Below are positions 8,292 through 18,054 of a stretch of 64,000 nt of DNA, piece by piece (the stretch's first letter is position 1; each line of letters starts with the position of its first letter). The notes under the pieces were generated by a model, which did no database searches, had not been told where the DNA came from, and was given only the letters and a program-made list of their open reading frames with translations. The position numbers were made by a program, and so were the translations under genes. This DNA comes from Lactococcus petauri (GTDB taxonomy: Bacteria > Bacillota > Bacilli > Lactobacillales > Streptococcaceae). The stretch spans positions 372,001 through 436,000 of the forward strand of contig NZ_MUIZ01000001.1 in the NCBI RefSeq assembly GCF_002154895.1, read 5' to 3'.

Positions 8292-9116
8292 ATGGAAAAC
8301 AAAGATAGAAAATTGATTGCCATTGATCTTGACGGCACAACGCTTCATAGCGACGGGCGTACAATCAGTCGCTATACGAAATATATTTTTAAACGTATTG
8401 AGGAGCAAGGCCACATCATCTGCATCTCCACGGGTCGTCCTTTCCGTATGGCTGTTGATATTTATCGCGAACTCGAACTTAAAAGTCCGATGATCAACTT
8501 CAATGGTGCTTTGATTTCCAAGCCAGACAATCGTAATTGGGAGTACACCAAAGGTCATTATATTGATCGTTCATTCGTCTTTGACTTTTTACGCCATCAA
8601 CAAAACTTTGATTTAGAATTTTTTGCGGTTGAATATCGCCGTAAATTTTTCCTTAATAACTTCAGGAACGTAACCCCTAAACTTTTTGGTGTCGAACAGT
8701 TCCATCCCTACAATCGTTTGCGCGCAGATCGTCTCGATGACAATCCGCATGCAGTACTCCTTTCTACACGAGTAAAAGATAAATTTCGTCTGGCCAAGCA
8801 AATCCAAGATCATTATAACGGAAAAATCAGTGTAAGTGGCTGGGGCGGTCCTAATGGCGTTTTAGAAATTGTCCCCAAAGGTGTCAGCAAAGCTTCTGGT
8901 CTCAAGCATCTTCTCCGTGTTCTCGAAATTCCAAAAGAAAACCTTATAGCATTTGGTGACGAGCATAACGACATCGAAATGTTTAAATTTGCTGAGGAAG
9001 CCTATGCTATGAAAAATGCCTCCACTCGCCTCACACCACATGCCACTGAAATTCTTCCGTGGACAAATGATGAGGACGGGGTTGCCCATAAATTAGAAGA
9101 ACTCTTTTTGAAGTAG
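8292..9116 (+). CDS. Cof-type HAD-family phosphatase
   Basis: A 274-residue cytoplasmic phosphatase of the HAD superfamily, Cof subfamily (IIB cap). Motif I is IDLDGT with the nucleophile D12 and acid D14, motif II is the STGRP stretch near residue 46, and motif IV is FGDEHNDIEMF near 220-230, followed by YAMKNA. These enzymes hydrolyse sugar phosphates, flavin or pyridoxal phosphates; the substrate cannot be read from sequence. AAAGGATT precedes the ATG. It is a single gene between its own promoter and the hairpin at 9144-9173, divergent from the purine permease. Confidence 0.92.
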   Translation: MENKDRKLIAIDLDGTTLHSDGRTISRYTKYIFKRIEEQGHIICISTGRPFRMAVDIYRELELKSPMINFNGALISKPDNRNWEYTKGHYIDRSFVFDFLRHQQNFDLEFFAVEYRRKFFLNNFRNVTPKLFGVEQFHPYNRLRADRLDDNPHAVLLSTRVKDKFRLAKQIQDHYNGKISVSGWGGPNGVLEIVPKGVSKASGLKHLLRVLEIPKENLIAFGDEHNDIEMFKFAEEAYAMKNASTRLTPHATEILPWTNDEDGVAHKLEELFLK

Positions 9117-9143
9117 TTGCTTATCTAACCCCCCAAAAAAATA

Positions 9144-9173
9144 AAAAAACTTCATCAATTGATGAAGTTTTTT
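9144..9173. terminator. Bidirectional terminator between the HAD and Bax-inhibitor-like genes
   Basis: Stem AAAAAACTTCATC/GATGAAGTTTTTT around the loop AATT. The A/T flanks give a T run on either strand, serving two convergent genes. Confidence 0.92.
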
Positions 9174-9174
9174 A

Positions 9175-9879
9175 TTAATCACGACTGTTTCCCATAAATC
9201 CAAAGATTCTCAAGAGTGAGAGGAAAAGGTTGATAAAGTCAAGATAGAGTGATAACGCCATGCTAATCGCCCAGCCGTTACTTACATTACCGTTATTTTG
9301 GCGGTAAACATGCTCAATCTTTTGATTGTCCCAAGCGATCAGCCCACTGAAAACGAGGACACTGATGATTGAAGAAACAAAGACAACCATTGGACTTCTT
9401 AAGAAGATGTTAATAACCCCTGCGATGATTAAACCAATCAGCATACCCATCATGGCACGCCCCATACCTGACAAATCACGTTTAGTTGTACGTCCATAAA
9501 CTGAAAGACCAAAGAACATTCCAGCAGTTGATACAAAGGCTAAAGTGACATCAGAAGCTGTATAAGCTGCAATTGTGAAGCTCATCATGAAGCCCATTAA
9601 GACTGAGAAACCAATAAACATAGGCAAAGCCGTGGGTTTATTTTTCATGGCTGCATTTTGCATTGGGAAGATGAGAATCAGTGGCAAGAACCAAATGATA
9701 AGCATTGCAAAACCGGCACGATTCACCAAGTTCTGAGCTGCATCCCAGAAAATATTTATTGTTAAAAAAGATGTGAGTGCTGAAACAGCAACTCCAATTC
9801 CGACAATCCCATAAATGCGAGCAAAAAATTGATTCAGCGATACTTGACTTCTATTATTATTTATAAATGGATTTTCCAT
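9175..9879 (-). CDS. Bax inhibitor-1 family membrane protein (YccA/YetJ type)
   Basis: A 234-residue protein with seven hydrophobic segments, as usual for the BI-1/TMBIM family. The N-terminal VSLNQFFARIYGIVGIGVAVSAL and the late AWDNQKIEHVYRQ and SLYLDFINLFLSLLRIFG stretches are family signatures. The Bacillus member YetJ is a pH-sensitive calcium leak; the role here is not known. A GGAGATACT ribosome-binding site precedes the ATG. It has its own promoter (ATGACA, 17 bases, TAAAAT at 9940-9912) and ends at the shared hairpin. Confidence 0.92.
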   Translation of the reverse strand: MENPFINNNRSQVSLNQFFARIYGIVGIGVAVSALTSFLTINIFWDAAQNLVNRAGFAMLIIWFLPLILIFPMQNAAMKNKPTALPMFIGFSVLMGFMMSFTIAAYTASDVTLAFVSTAGMFFGLSVYGRTTKRDLSGMGRAMMGMLIGLIIAGVINIFLRSPMVVFVSSIISVLVFSGLIAWDNQKIEHVYRQNNGNVSNGWAISMALSLYLDFINLFLSLLRIFGFMGNSRD

Positions 9880-9911
9880 AGTATCTCCTTTTCTAATATA
9901 CCTTTAAGACT

Positions 9912-9940
9912 ATTTTACCAAAAATTTACAAGGCTGTCAT
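9912..9940 (-). promoter_or_regulatory. Promoter of the Bax-inhibitor-like gene
   Basis: Minus strand -35 ATGACA (9940-9935), 17-base spacer, extended -10 TGG-TAAAAT (-10 at 9917-9912). It lies between ung and this gene; no terminator is clear after ung, so some read-through is possible. Confidence 0.6.
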
Positions 9941-9982
9941 CAGACTTGAGTCCTAGTTTGGGGTTCTTTCTTCATAATTTTC

Positions 9983-10642
9983 TTATTTTGACCAATCTAT
10001 CCCTTTTTGTCCTGTTTTTTCTAAAAAGGTATTAGCTTTCGAAAATGGCTGTGAGCCAAAGAAGCCACGAGAAGCAGAAAGAGGTGAAGGATGTGCAGAT
10101 TCAAGTATTAAATGCTTAGAAGAATCAATCAGCTTCGCTTTCTTACGTGCATCACCACCCCATAAGAGAAAGACTTTTGGACGATCATCATCCGAAGCAA
10201 TTTTTATTATCTCATCTGTCAAAGGTTCCCAAATTTTTCCTTTATGAGCATTAGACTTCATCTCAGGGACGGTAAGTACAGCATTGAGCAATAAAACCCC
10301 TTGCTCAGCCCAATGTGTTAAATCTGAATCCTCTTTATCAAAGCCCTCGCTTTTAAGTTCTTTCCGAATATTGACAATAGAGTCTGGTCGATTCACCACA
10401 AAGGAAGCTGGATAGGAAAAACTTAGTCCCTGAGCTTTACCCGGCTGTGGATAAGGATCCTGTCCAACTAGTACAACTTTGACATCAGTTAAAGCAGTCA
10501 ATTCAATCGCTCGAAATATCTTATCCTCAGGCGGGTAAACATTGCCTTGTGAATAAACGTCATTGATAAAATCAACAAGGGTTGAAAAGTATTCCTGAGG
10601 CAATCGTTCTCTTAAAGGTTCACTCCAATCCGTTTTTTTCAT
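9983..10642 (-). CDS. ung: Uracil-DNA glycosylase, family 1
   Basis: Removes uracil from DNA as the first step of base-excision repair. At 219 residues it has the usual size. The water-activating loop GQDPYPQ (D62 catalytic), the uracil-binding LLLNAVLTV and the DNA-intercalating HPSPLSA (H184) are all intact. The start overlaps the stop of the GyrI-like gene by four bases (ATGA at 10642-10639), so the two are translationally coupled. The two functions have no known link. Confidence 0.97.
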   Translation of the reverse strand: MKKTDWSEPLRERLPQEYFSTLVDFINDVYSQGNVYPPEDKIFRAIELTALTDVKVVLVGQDPYPQPGKAQGLSFSYPASFVVNRPDSIVNIRKELKSEGFDKEDSDLTHWAEQGVLLLNAVLTVPEMKSNAHKGKIWEPLTDEIIKIASDDDRPKVFLLWGGDARKKAKLIDSSKHLILESAHPSPLSASRGFFGSQPFSKANTFLEKTGQKGIDWSK

Positions 10643-11298
10643 TGTGCTTCCTTCTCCTTCGTTTTAATTTGTGCATATTGGCGCAATACGGTTTTTAACT
10701 TTTCTGGGGCAGTTTTCCGGAAATCGCTAAGATAAATCTCACGATGATGGAATTCTTTGTGGATAAGTTCATAGCCCTCTGCAGCGGCAAATTCCTCCAT
10801 CAAAGTAAAAGTTTCAGCTTCATCGTCAAAACTCCCCTTATGCATGGCTTGAATACAAAGTCCGTCTGTAATCTTTTCATATTTTACTTGAGAAAAATCT
10901 TGTTTTTTCTTTGAAGCTGTGTCTTTTTTCGCCCACTCAACAATTTCTTCAGTTACAAATTCTGGCATCCGAATCATAACTTTCCAAATCAGTTCTTCTT
11001 TACGTAGAGGCTCATTAGCCTTTGGAGCTGTCCGGCTTGTCCACAAACCCTCTAAGGGCGGCACAACAAAACGGTAAAACTGTGGAATCACCACATCTTC
11101 TCTTTTGTAGGACATTGAAATAGCATATGCTATAGGATAAAGTGAAGCAATCGCTTTTTGGAAAGCTGTACCAGCTGGTGCACCTTGACCAGAAACAGTC
11201 AAATAAGACATCTCAGGTACAGTAATTACTTCAATTTTTTTAGGAAAATAAAACTCTTTTTCAGTTTTTTTTAAATCTACTTTTATAGAATCTGTCAT
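10639..11298 (-). CDS. GyrI-like small-molecule-binding domain protein
   Basis: A 219-residue protein with the GyrI-like fold (COG4832): [23 protein letters not shown] at the start, [13 protein letters not shown] in the middle, and [19 protein letters not shown] followed by [13 protein letters not shown] near the end. Such proteins bind or hydrolyse small hydrophobic compounds; no DNA-binding domain is fused here. No ribosome-binding site precedes the ATG at 11298. A strong AAAGGAGAGG lies further up, in front of a GTG (11343) that opens a five-codon ORF ending in TAA. Expression may therefore depend on the leader. It is coupled to ung downstream. Confidence 0.82.
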   Translation of the reverse strand: MTDSIKVDLKKTEKEFYFPKKIEVITVPEMSYLTVSGQGAPAGTAFQKAIASLYPIAYAISMSYKREDVVIPQFYRFVVPPLEGLWTSRTAPKANEPLRKEELIWKVMIRMPEFVTEEIVEWAKKDTASKKKQDFSQVKYEKITDGLCIQAMHKGSFDDEAETFTLMEEFAAAEGYELIHKEFHHREIYLSDFRKTAPEKLKTVLRQYAQIKTKEKEAQ

Positions 11299-11422
11299 TG
11301 TTTGGTATCGGAAATAAGCAGAAAATTATTTCTTTTTTTCCACTTTCCTCTCCTTTCTTTGTCGCTGGCAACTCCCTGCCTAGGTCACCTATAAATTCAA
11401 CGTTGTTAATAACATTATTATA
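11299..11422 (-). promoter_or_regulatory. Structured leader with mini-ORF before the GyrI-like gene
   Basis: An extended -10 (TGT-TATAAT at 11425-11417) should start a ~110-base leader. It contains GGCA-GGGAGT-TGCC, extended to CTAGGCA/TGCCAG, an alternative GUUG/CGAC pairing, then AAAGGAGAGG and GTG (11343) opening the ORF fMet-Glu-Lys-Lys-Lys-stop. About 30 bases follow without any ribosome-binding site before the main ATG. I do not recognise it as a known riboswitch class. Confidence 0.4.
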
Positions 11423-11489
11423 ACATTTATCTTACATGTTTTATTTCTATCATCAGCTTCATCCAAAGTTCTCCCATTTTTAGAGTAAA

Positions 11490-11524
11490 AAAAAATCCTA
11501 TCAGCAGACAGGAATATTTTTTTG
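11490..11524 (-). terminator. Terminator after rpsT
   Basis: Minus strand stem ATTCCTGTC/GATAGGATT with loop TGCT, followed by nine T. Closes the rpsT transcript ending at 11535. Confidence 0.85.
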
Positions 11525-11534
11525 CAATTAAGAA

Positions 11535-11768
11535 TTAGCCCAATTTAGCTGCCAAACGTGATTTGTCACGTGAAGCTTTGTTAGCGTGGATAAGACCTTT
11601 TGATGCAGCTTTGTCGATTGCAGAGCTTGCAGCTTTGAATGTGTCTTCGCTTGGTGCAGTTTCAAATTTTTTGATTGCAGTACGCATTGCAGATTTTTGT
11701 TGTGAGTTGCGTTCGTTAGCAACAACGTTCAATTCAGCGCGTTTGATTGCAGATTTGATATTAGCCAT
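11535..11768 (-). CDS. rpsT: 30S ribosomal protein S20
   Basis: A 77-residue, Lys/Arg/Ala-rich primary 16S-binding protein of the small subunit. The start [12 protein letters not shown] and the end [20 protein letters not shown] are typical. I place the start at the ATG at 11768, five bases after GGAGG; the TTG at 11780 would put the ribosome-binding site inside the gene. It has its own promoter (TTGCTA, 17 bases, TATAAT at 11828-11800) and terminator, and is divergent from the HD protein. Confidence 0.97.
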   Translation of the reverse strand: MANIKSAIKRAELNVVANERNSQQKSAMRTAIKKFETAPSEDTFKAASSAIDKAASKGLIHANKASRDKSRLAAKLG

Positions 11769-11799
11769 TATTTCCTCCAAATTTTTGTAATACCTATAA

Positions 11800-11828
11800 A
11801 TTATACAGGATTTTTAGCTTTTTAGCAA
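11800..11828 (-). promoter_or_regulatory. Promoter of rpsT
   Basis: Minus strand -35 TTGCTA (11828-11823), 17-base spacer, -10 TATAAT (11805-11800). The leader is about 25-30 bases. Confidence 0.75.
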
Positions 11829-11890
11829 CTGTTTGTCAAAAGAAAATTGAAATATTTTTCTTTTTTCTTGTGTCAAATTGCATATCGCTA

Positions 11891-11918
11891 TTTACATTTT
11901 ATAGAATGGTGCTATAAT
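11891..11918 (+). promoter_or_regulatory. Promoter of the HD-domain gene, six bases from its ATG
   Basis: TTTACA (11891-11896), 16-base spacer, extended -10 TGC-TATAAT (-10 at 11913-11918). The ATG at 11925 follows after six bases, so transcription should start at or next to the A of the start codon. Confidence 0.75.
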
Positions 11919-11924
11919 ATGAAT

Positions 11925-12428
11925 ATGAAATTAGATGAAAATCCATGGTTGACAGATGCCGAGTTTATGAGTTATGTTGGTCACTTTCTTGAAATGCCGG
12001 AACTGAAACAGCTTGATGAAATCACCCATCACTATACTTCAACACGTTTGATTCATTCAATCAAGGTAAGTTATGTGAGCTATTTAGTTTGTAAAAAGAT
12101 GGGCTGGAATGCAAAATCTGCTGCCCGTGCAGGTCTCTTACACGACCTTTTCTACTACGATTGGCGCGACACTAAATTTAACAAAAGTCATGCCTATGTT
12201 CATCCTCGTATCGCTGCCCGTAATGCAGCAAAAATTACTACCCTTTCTGATCTTGAGTACGACTGCATTGTCAAACATATGTGGGGGGCTACAATAGCAC
12301 CGCCACGTTATAAAGAAAGCTGGGTTGTTACCTTAGCAGACGATTATGTCGCAATGACTGAAGGCGTAGAAACTGCACGTTTCAAATGGAAAACGCGCAA
12401 ATACTTTAAACGTCACCTTCCAATTTGA
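11925..12428 (+). CDS. HD-domain phosphohydrolase-like protein
   Basis: A 167-residue protein of the HD superfamily of metal-dependent phosphohydrolases. Metal ligands visible are H44 (RLIHSIKV), the H73-D74 pair (AGLLHDLFYYDW), H93 or H118, and D139 (LADDYVAM). The nucleotide or other phosphate substrate is unknown. I start at the ATG at 11925 (KLDENPWLTDAEF); an in-frame start at 11847 would lie upstream of the promoter. No ribosome-binding site exists, consistent with a leaderless mRNA. Homologues of this small HDIG type are common in lactococci and streptococci, from memory. Ends at a strong terminator. Confidence 0.88.
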   Translation: MKLDENPWLTDAEFMSYVGHFLEMPELKQLDEITHHYTSTRLIHSIKVSYVSYLVCKKMGWNAKSAARAGLLHDLFYYDWRDTKFNKSHAYVHPRIAARNAAKITTLSDLEYDCIVKHMWGATIAPPRYKESWVVTLADDYVAMTEGVETARFKWKTRKYFKRHLPI

Positions 12429-12453
12429 ACTATTAGCATAACAATAGTTCATG

Positions 12454-12490
12454 AGAAGCATCTAACCAATGGTTAGATGCTTCTTTTTTT
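12454..12490 (+). terminator. Strong terminator after the HD gene
   Basis: Perfect 13-bp stem GAAGCATCTAACC/GGTTAGATGCTTC with loop CAAT (12467-12470), followed by seven T. A smaller GAACTATT/AATAGTTC hairpin lies just before it. Confidence 0.95.
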
Positions 12491-12794
12491 ATTTTTTCAG
12501 ACATTCAAGAGGTTTAACACCTTTTTTAGCCCTAAGTTGACAAAAATGTGAAAATTATAAAGCGTACTAGATAAAATTTATAATGTTATTTTATCACTGT
12601 AGACTAAAAGAACGTATAAATTCTACTTCATATTTATATTTCCAAAAATTTTCGGAAGTAAAAAAGATGATGAATGTGCCACTTATGTATTGGTTGTCCC
12701 TTGGCCAAAAATTAATAACTTCAATGTCACAAGGGAAAGCTATTAAATCCTAAAAAATCAGAGCAATTTTAACTTTTCTTAACCGCTACCATGT
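12491..12794. other. AT-rich gap without a recognisable gene
   Basis: About 300 bases with no coding signal on either strand. It holds an isolated TTGACA (12537-12542) with no -10 at a usable distance, an 18-base near-palindrome TTCCAAAAATTTTCGGAA (12640-12657), and a loose pair CCCTTG/CAAGGG (12698-12735) with a long loop and no T run. I cannot assign a function. Confidence 0.5.
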
Positions 12795-12800
12795 TATAAT
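12792..12800 (+). promoter_or_regulatory. Extended -10 of the small orphan gene
   Basis: TGT-TATAAT at 12792-12800; no strong -35. It would give a leader of about 53 bases before the ATG at 12860. Confidence 0.55.
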
Positions 12801-12859
12801 ATTGTTAAGCTTATCGTTCGTAATTTTTTACTCAACTTTATGGAAAGGGACTTAATATT

Positions 12860-13069
12860 ATGAGTCTTTCAAAAGAACAACGCGTGCATGATTTGGCCTT
12901 GTGCATACTAAATAATGTCAATATGACTGAAGGTTTGTTCTCTGCTTTAGAGAAAGCAAACGAACTATCCGTCAGCGATGCTTACCCTAAAAAATATGCT
13001 GTAGCTTATACAGTACTAACACAAAAGCTCCAAGATGAACTCACTGATTTTGATGATTTAACTTTTTGA
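12860..13069 (+). CDS. Small hypothetical protein (69 residues)
   Basis: I do not recognise this protein. It is acidic, with no membrane segment or signal peptide. It starts MSLSKEQRVHDLALCIL and ends LTDFDDLTF, and is predicted mostly helical. GGAAAGGGACTT precedes the ATG, a promoter lies upstream and a terminator directly downstream, so it is a complete single-gene unit and probably real. It converges on recD2. The one Cys (residue 15) is not part of a metal motif. Confidence 0.7.
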   Translation: MSLSKEQRVHDLALCILNNVNMTEGLFSALEKANELSVSDAYPKKYAVAYTVLTQKLQDELTDFDDLTF

Positions 13070-13083
13070 GGCTAAAAGTACAA

Positions 13084-13118
13084 ATAAAAAAAGACGGTTT
13101 AAAACCAGTCTTTTTTTA
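13084..13118. terminator. Bidirectional terminator between the orphan gene and recD2
   Basis: Stem AAAGACGGTTT/AAAACCAGTCTTT flanked by A and T runs on both sides, so it can stop both convergent transcripts. It overlaps the recD2 stop codon. Confidence 0.9.
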
Positions 13119-15557
13119 TTTAAAAATTGCAAAATCAGCTGCCGTAAGCCCAATCAATGGATCAAAATCACCCGAATTAACCAAATCTGCTGTTAAAAAA
13201 GACTCAATCGGATATGATGTAGAAGTAAAATTTTCTTCAGGAAAAAGCGAAATTTCCTCTGTTTGAGGCTGACTAACTTTCACAGTTGTTTCACTCTTGT
13301 CATCATCCAAAGTTTGCTTTATTTCTTCTACAGGCTCTGCTTTGCCAGTAAATCGCTCCTTTAAGAAAGTTTTTCGATTGGCACTTTCTTTTTGAACAGC
13401 TTGGGCAAAGGCTTTTTGTTCTCCAACAAGAATTAGACTTTGTTTGGCTCGCGTAATTGCTGTATACAAGAGATTACGTTCCAGCATCCTTGAATAGGAC
13501 GAAACCATTGGAACAACAACTGTTGAAAACTCACTCCCTTGCGACTTATGAATAGACATTGCGTAAGCTAAGGTAATTTTATACCACTCTGCGCGAGGAT
13601 AGCTCACTTCCTGACCATCAAAATCCATCACAATTTCGTCTTGCTTGCTTTCTGTATGTTTTGCTGGAATAAGCTCAACAATCCTCCCTAAATCGCCATT
13701 AAAAACATTGTTTTCTGCATCATTGACTAAATGGAGAACTTTATCATCCTCTCGAAAATGAATATCCTGATAATTAAACTCTTGTCGCTCATCAAGAGGG
13801 TTGAACAATTCTTGCAACAAACCATTTAAGGTGTTTATCCCAGCTACACCTTTATACATCGGTGCTAAAATCTGCAATTCAAAAGGATTATTTCCTCTTT
13901 TTTTCCACGCAGTCGCCACTTGTTTCACAAGATGAGCAACTTGTCCTGTTCCAGCTTCAAAATAAGAACGATCGGGATGACGGCTAGTAAAATCTTGTGG
14001 CAAACGGCCTTCCTTAATCTCATGAGCAAGGTCAATAATCGTCGATTCGGCTCCTTGACGGAAGATTTTATCCAAGCGAACTGAAGGAATCTCTGGAAGC
14101 TTCAGCAAGTCTGCAAAGACTTGCCCAGGACCAACTGACGGCAGCTGATCTGCATCGCCTACAAAGAGTACTTTCATGGAAGGAGGAATGGCTTGTAAAA
14201 GTTTATTTGCTAACCAGGTATCTACCATTGAAAATTCATCAACAATCAAAAGTGAACCCGCAAGATCATTACTTTCCATATCCATTGCTTCATCAGTATT
14301 TAAACCTAAATGGCGATGAAGCGTTGCTGCCGGTAAGCCAGTAAGTTCATTCATTCGGCGACTTGCTCTTCCTGTTGGTGCTGCCAGAAGAATAGGGAAA
14401 ACATCATCATGATAATGCCCAGGATCTAAATCAATGTCATGAAGCTGTGCATAAGTTTCGATAAAACCGTTGATAATCGTTGTTTTACCTGTTCCTGGTC
14501 CACCGGTTAAAATGAAGAACTGACTATTTAAAGCTTGAAAAATAGCTTCTTTCTGCAGTTTATCGTAGCGAATACCTAGCTTATTTTCCACTTGCTCAAT
14601 ATTTTTCAAAATTTTTTCATCTGAGAAGGTCTGAGTACTACGTCCAATAAGTTTTTTGAGGTATTCACTAATGCCTTGCTCAGCAAAATAAAGGGAATTT
14701 TCAAATATTTTAGTTTCTTCTTGTTGCATTTTACCGTCTTCAAGCAGATGGTTGATTTCTTCAGCCACAGTCTCTGGGCTAACTTCTATCTGGCGTGCTT
14801 CTTCCAAAACTTGGATTGTTTGTTGCAAAAGATCACGCGCTTCAATATAAGTATCGCCCGTAATTAAAGGGTGTGTTTTAACCACATGCATCAATCCCGC
14901 TCTAAAGCGGTCACTACTATCTGCTGCAATTCCCAATTCTTGAGCAATTTGGTCCGCTGTTTTAAAGCCAATTCCTTTGATATCTTCAACCAACTGGTAA
15001 GGATTCTTGGCGATAATATCCAAGGTTTGATCTTTGTAAAGCTCATGAATTTGAAACTGGAGCTTACTGGGAATACCATATTCTGCAAGCTTTGATAAAA
15101 TCTTTTCCACACCATGATTGTCACGAAGTCTTTTAATAAAGGAATTTTTCTTTGCTAAAGGAAGGATATCGTCTAATTCTTCCGGCTTACTTAAGATACT
15201 GTCAACTGTATCATCAGGAAAAAGAGCCACGATTCTTTCTGCCGTCTTTTTACCAATCCCAGGAAATTTATCAGAAGAAAAGTATTTAATTAGTCCTGCA
15301 GCACTGGTCGGTACAGCTTTTTCATAAGTTTCAACTTGAAGCTGCTCCCCATATTTTGGATGTGTCGTAAGTTTACCATAGAAGGTATAACTGTCCCCTT
15401 CGATCAACTCCCCAATTGTTCCGGTTACAACAATTTCATAATCTTCATAATCGCTATTGGTATCATCCACTTCTACTAAAAGTACTTTATAAAAATTACT
15501 AGGATTACTAAAGAAAATCGCTTCAATTGTTCCGGTAAAATATATTTTTTCTGTCAT
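13116..15557 (-). CDS. recD2: RecD2-type ATP-dependent DNA helicase
   Basis: An 813-residue SF1B 5'-3' helicase of the RecD2/YrrC type, found without RecBC. The N-terminal part carries the OB-like region and helix-hairpin-helix repeats (GIGKKTAERI near 101, GIGFKTADQIA near 196). The motor follows with Walker A GGPGTGKT (352-359), DEFSMVD (motif II) and the C-terminal LAYAMSIHKSQGSEF. The last ~80 residues are a variable acidic tail. Its start overlaps the phosphatase stop by four bases, placing it last in the aroA-aroK-phosphatase-recD2 run. Known members act in DNA repair and replication-fork handling. Confidence 0.95.
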   Translation of the reverse strand: MTEKIYFTGTIEAIFFSNPSNFYKVLLVEVDDTNSDYEDYEIVVTGTIGELIEGDSYTFYGKLTTHPKYGEQLQVETYEKAVPTSAAGLIKYFSSDKFPGIGKKTAERIVALFPDDTVDSILSKPEELDDILPLAKKNSFIKRLRDNHGVEKILSKLAEYGIPSKLQFQIHELYKDQTLDIIAKNPYQLVEDIKGIGFKTADQIAQELGIAADSSDRFRAGLMHVVKTHPLITGDTYIEARDLLQQTIQVLEEARQIEVSPETVAEEINHLLEDGKMQQEETKIFENSLYFAEQGISEYLKKLIGRSTQTFSDEKILKNIEQVENKLGIRYDKLQKEAIFQALNSQFFILTGGPGTGKTTIINGFIETYAQLHDIDLDPGHYHDDVFPILLAAPTGRASRRMNELTGLPAATLHRHLGLNTDEAMDMESNDLAGSLLIVDEFSMVDTWLANKLLQAIPPSMKVLFVGDADQLPSVGPGQVFADLLKLPEIPSVRLDKIFRQGAESTIIDLAHEIKEGRLPQDFTSRHPDRSYFEAGTGQVAHLVKQVATAWKKRGNNPFELQILAPMYKGVAGINTLNGLLQELFNPLDERQEFNYQDIHFREDDKVLHLVNDAENNVFNGDLGRIVELIPAKHTESKQDEIVMDFDGQEVSYPRAEWYKITLAYAMSIHKSQGSEFSTVVVPMVSSYSRMLERNLLYTAITRAKQSLILVGEQKAFAQAVQKESANRKTFLKERFTGKAEPVEEIKQTLDDDKSETTVKVSQPQTEEISLFPEENFTSTSYPIESFLTADLVNSGDFDPLIGLTAADFAIFK

Positions 15558-16146
15558 AACACTTTATTCCAGTGCAACAGCTCAAAACGTTGACCTTTCG
15601 TTTCTAAAACAGTTACACTATTATTGGCTAAGCCACCAGCTGTACGTAACTCTTGTAGCGGAAAGCCCGCTAAATGTCGCATTCCCGCTGTCCCTGAAGC
15701 ACCATGACCGACCAATAATATATTTTCAGCCTCTTGCTTTTTGAGGTCATTTGCTAAACTATCAAAACGTGCTAAAACATTAGCTACTGTTTCCGCTCCA
15801 AAATGGCGCCCATCAAAATTTTGCAATTCATTCCGAGAAGCAAACATTTCATCTGGATACTTCAAGAGTGCATTTGCGACCAACTGGCCTTCCAGCTGAC
15901 CAAAATTCCATTCGGAAAGGCGAATATCTGTATTTACTGGCAAAGCAGTTAACAATTTTGCGGTTGTCACAGCACGTGGCTGCGGGCTAGAAATCACTTT
16001 ATCAAATTGGACAATTTGTCCCAGTCTTTCATTTACTCGGGCTATCGCCTTATAGGATTCCGGCAAAAGAGGCGAGTCCCCTTTTTGACCTTGGAGCCTT
16101 TTTTCGAGGTTCCATTGCGTTTTACCGTGTCTTACAAAATAGATTT

Positions 16147-16150
<4 letters not shown>
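15554..16150 (-). CDS. Histidine phosphatase family protein
   Basis: A 198-residue member of the phosphoglycerate mutase-like superfamily. The phosphohistidine motif is FVRHGKTQWN (H8), with SSPQPRAVTTA and the late LLVGHGASGTAG carrying the second His. It is likely a phosphatase, not a glycolytic mutase, but the substrate is unknown. It overlaps aroK (four bases upstream) and recD2 (four bases downstream), so all are translationally coupled. Its position where lactococci usually have pheA is noteworthy. Confidence 0.9.
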
Positions 16151-17939
<1,789 letters not shown>

Positions 17940-17969
17940 TCAAACTTTCTTCTCTACAATTTATCTTCT

Positions 17970-17978
17970 ATTATAGCA
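17970..17978 (-). promoter_or_regulatory. Extended -10 promoter of aroA
   Basis: Minus strand TGC then TATAAT (17975-17970). No fitting -35. Likely start of the aroA-aroK-phosphatase-recD2 transcript. Confidence 0.6.
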
Positions 17979-18024
17979 CAAGTCAAGAGCTGTAATATTG
18001 TATTGTTTTTCTTGAACATCTATC

Positions 18025-18054
18025 AAAAAAACCACTACGCGCAAGTGGTTTTTT
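18025..18054 (-). terminator. Terminator of the regulator/acetyltransferase unit
   Basis: Stem AAAAAACCACT/AGTGGTTTTTT (18025-18035 with 18044-18054), overlapping the acetyltransferase stop codon; the T run works on the minus strand. Confidence 0.9.

Noticed and set aside
12537-12561. Promoter of a small RNA from TTGACA
   Set aside because: The nearest -10-like TATAAA is only 13 bases away and the next is 36 away; no terminator follows.
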